From an uncultured Gemmiger sp. (GTDB lineage: Bacteria > Bacillota > Clostridia > Oscillospirales > Ruminococcaceae), in assembly GCA_944382805.1 (NCBI GenBank), contig CALWNS010000035.1, forward strand, positions 1 to 5,702: DNA of 5,702 nucleotides, in the 5' to 3' direction. Position 1 is the first letter of the stretch; each line of letters starts with the position of its first letter. Positions 5,039 through 5,702 of this stretch are shown here, one piece after another. The notes under the pieces were generated by a model. The model did not search any database and had not been told where the DNA came from. It saw only the letters and a program-made list of their open reading frames with translations. The translations under genes and the position numbers were made by a program.

Positions 5039-5702
5039 AGCGGACGCCCCCGTGCAGCAGTTCAAAATGCAGGTGCGGCCCGGTGACGTTCCCCGTCTGG
5101 CCGGACGCGCCAATCACCTGCCCGGCGCGCACCCGCTCGCCCGGGCGCACATAGAGATATTGCAGGTGTGCATACAGCGTTTCATCGCCGTTTTGGTGCA
5201 AAATGCGCAGGTAATTCCCGTAGCTTTTGTGCGCGCGGGCCACCCGCACGACGCCGTCCGCCGCCGCATAGACCGGCGTGCCCTCGGCCGCCGGCAGATC
5301 GGCCCCGGTGTGGAACTCGCTGCCTTCGCCGCTGACGGGGTCGGTCCGCCAGCCATAGCCGGACATCTGCTGTCCACCGCCGCCCGGCAGCGGGAAATGC
5401 AGCGCAAACGGCGGGACATAGCTTTCGGGGCTGCTGCCGGCGGGCGCCGGTTCGTTGGCGCGGCGGGCCGGGCGGGCGGTTTCGTTGGTGGCGGCCACAG
5501 CCTGCCGCACTGCGCCCCACAGTTCGGCCGCCGTCTGCTGGGTAAAGCGCGCCAGGCGGCGCTCCCCATCCAGCAGCGAAAGCCCCGGCTGCTCCATGGC
5601 CGTGTAATAGGCGCTGCGCAACGCGCCAAACAGCGGCGGCCACAGCGTTTTAGCCGCCCAAAACCCGCCCAGCAGCACGGCGCAGAGCAGCAGCTGCACC
5701 CA
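5004..5702 (-). CDS. Membrane-anchored M23 (LytM) peptidase-domain protein, SpoIVFA-like, 5' truncated
   Basis: The reading frame is open to the right edge (W before the GTG at 5699), so the true start is probably outside and the GTG may be an internal valine. Numbering from that GTG: a hydrophobic segment at about 2-26 (probable membrane anchor), a low-complexity Pro/Ala/Arg linker at about 66-95, and a LytM domain at about 98-225. The domain keeps the full active-site set: H130 and D134 (HTGAD), H178 (YAHL), H209 and H211 (HLH), with the GYGWRTDP and GQVIGASGQTGNVTGPHLHFE landmarks. M23 enzymes cut peptidoglycan cross-bridges; SpoIVFA is an M23-fold regulator of the adjacent M50 protease. 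The 35-base overlap with the M50 gene favours a SpoIVFA-like partner, while the intact residues allow real endopeptidase activity. Both remain open. Confidence 0.88.
   Translation of the reverse strand, partial: WVQLLLCAVLLGGFWAAKTLWPPLFGALRSAYYTAMEQPGLSLLDGERRLARFTQQTAAELWGAVRQAVAATNETARPARRANEPAPAGSSPESYVPPFALHFPLPGGGGQQMSGYGWRTDPVSGEGSEFHTGADLPAAEGTPVYAAADGVVRVARAHKSYGNYLRILHQNGDETLYAHLQYLYVRPGERVRAGQVIGASGQTGNVTGPHLHFELLHGGVRYDPTEALAAAV

Noticed and set aside
5039..5113. N-terminal extension of the M50 frame up to 5113
   Set aside because: The added residues overlap the conserved end of the M23 domain in another frame and have no membrane or family character; ATG 5038 fits the basic N-terminus.

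Overview
The window looks like chromosomal DNA from a GC-rich, gut-type Clostridia relative (Oscillospiraceae/Ruminococcaceae-like). The evidence is the strong AAGGAGG ribosome sites, two near-consensus sigma-A promoters, a two-piece radical SAM system common in Clostridia, an M23/M50 pair resembling spoIVFA-spoIVFB, and a one-piece tmRNA beside smpB. The lineage is inferred from gene style and was not tested by search.

Layout: at the left edge the 3' half of mutM (fpg) runs on the + strand. Everything else runs on the - strand, so mutM converges on it, and the two transcripts share one strong hairpin terminator (461-504). In the - direction of transcription, from the right edge, the order is: an M23 peptidase domain protein (5' end outside the window); an overlapping small M50 site-2-type protease; a P-loop kinase-like protein; then a promoter (4026-4054) serving a 620-residue YgiQ-type radical SAM protein and its translationally overlapping DUF2344 partner; then a consensus promoter (1426-1454) serving smpB; and finally ssrA (tmRNA, 512-861).

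How they work together: SmpB and tmRNA are the two obligate partners of ribosome rescue and appear to be transcribed together from the promoter upstream of smpB. The tmRNA can be read in detail: 7-bp acceptor stem with the G3.U alanine identity pair, T-arm, stop codon in a hairpin loop, and a tag ending DYPVAVAA. The radical SAM/DUF2344 pair is a widely conserved but functionally unassigned system that very probably acts on RNA or protein as a unit. The M23/M50 pair has the arrangement of a membrane protease and its extracytoplasmic regulator, as in the SpoIVFA-SpoIVFB system that processes pro-sigma-K, but the protease is shortened and the M23 domain keeps its full catalytic set. MutM is an unrelated DNA repair enzyme.

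Most of the window is ordinary core genome. The items worth a second look are the unusual tmRNA tag, the reduced M50 protease with an apparently active M23 partner, and the GC-rich leader hairpin before the radical SAM gene. I see no insertion sequences, CRISPR arrays or tRNAs, and no gene-free stretch longer than 300 bases once ssrA is recognised.
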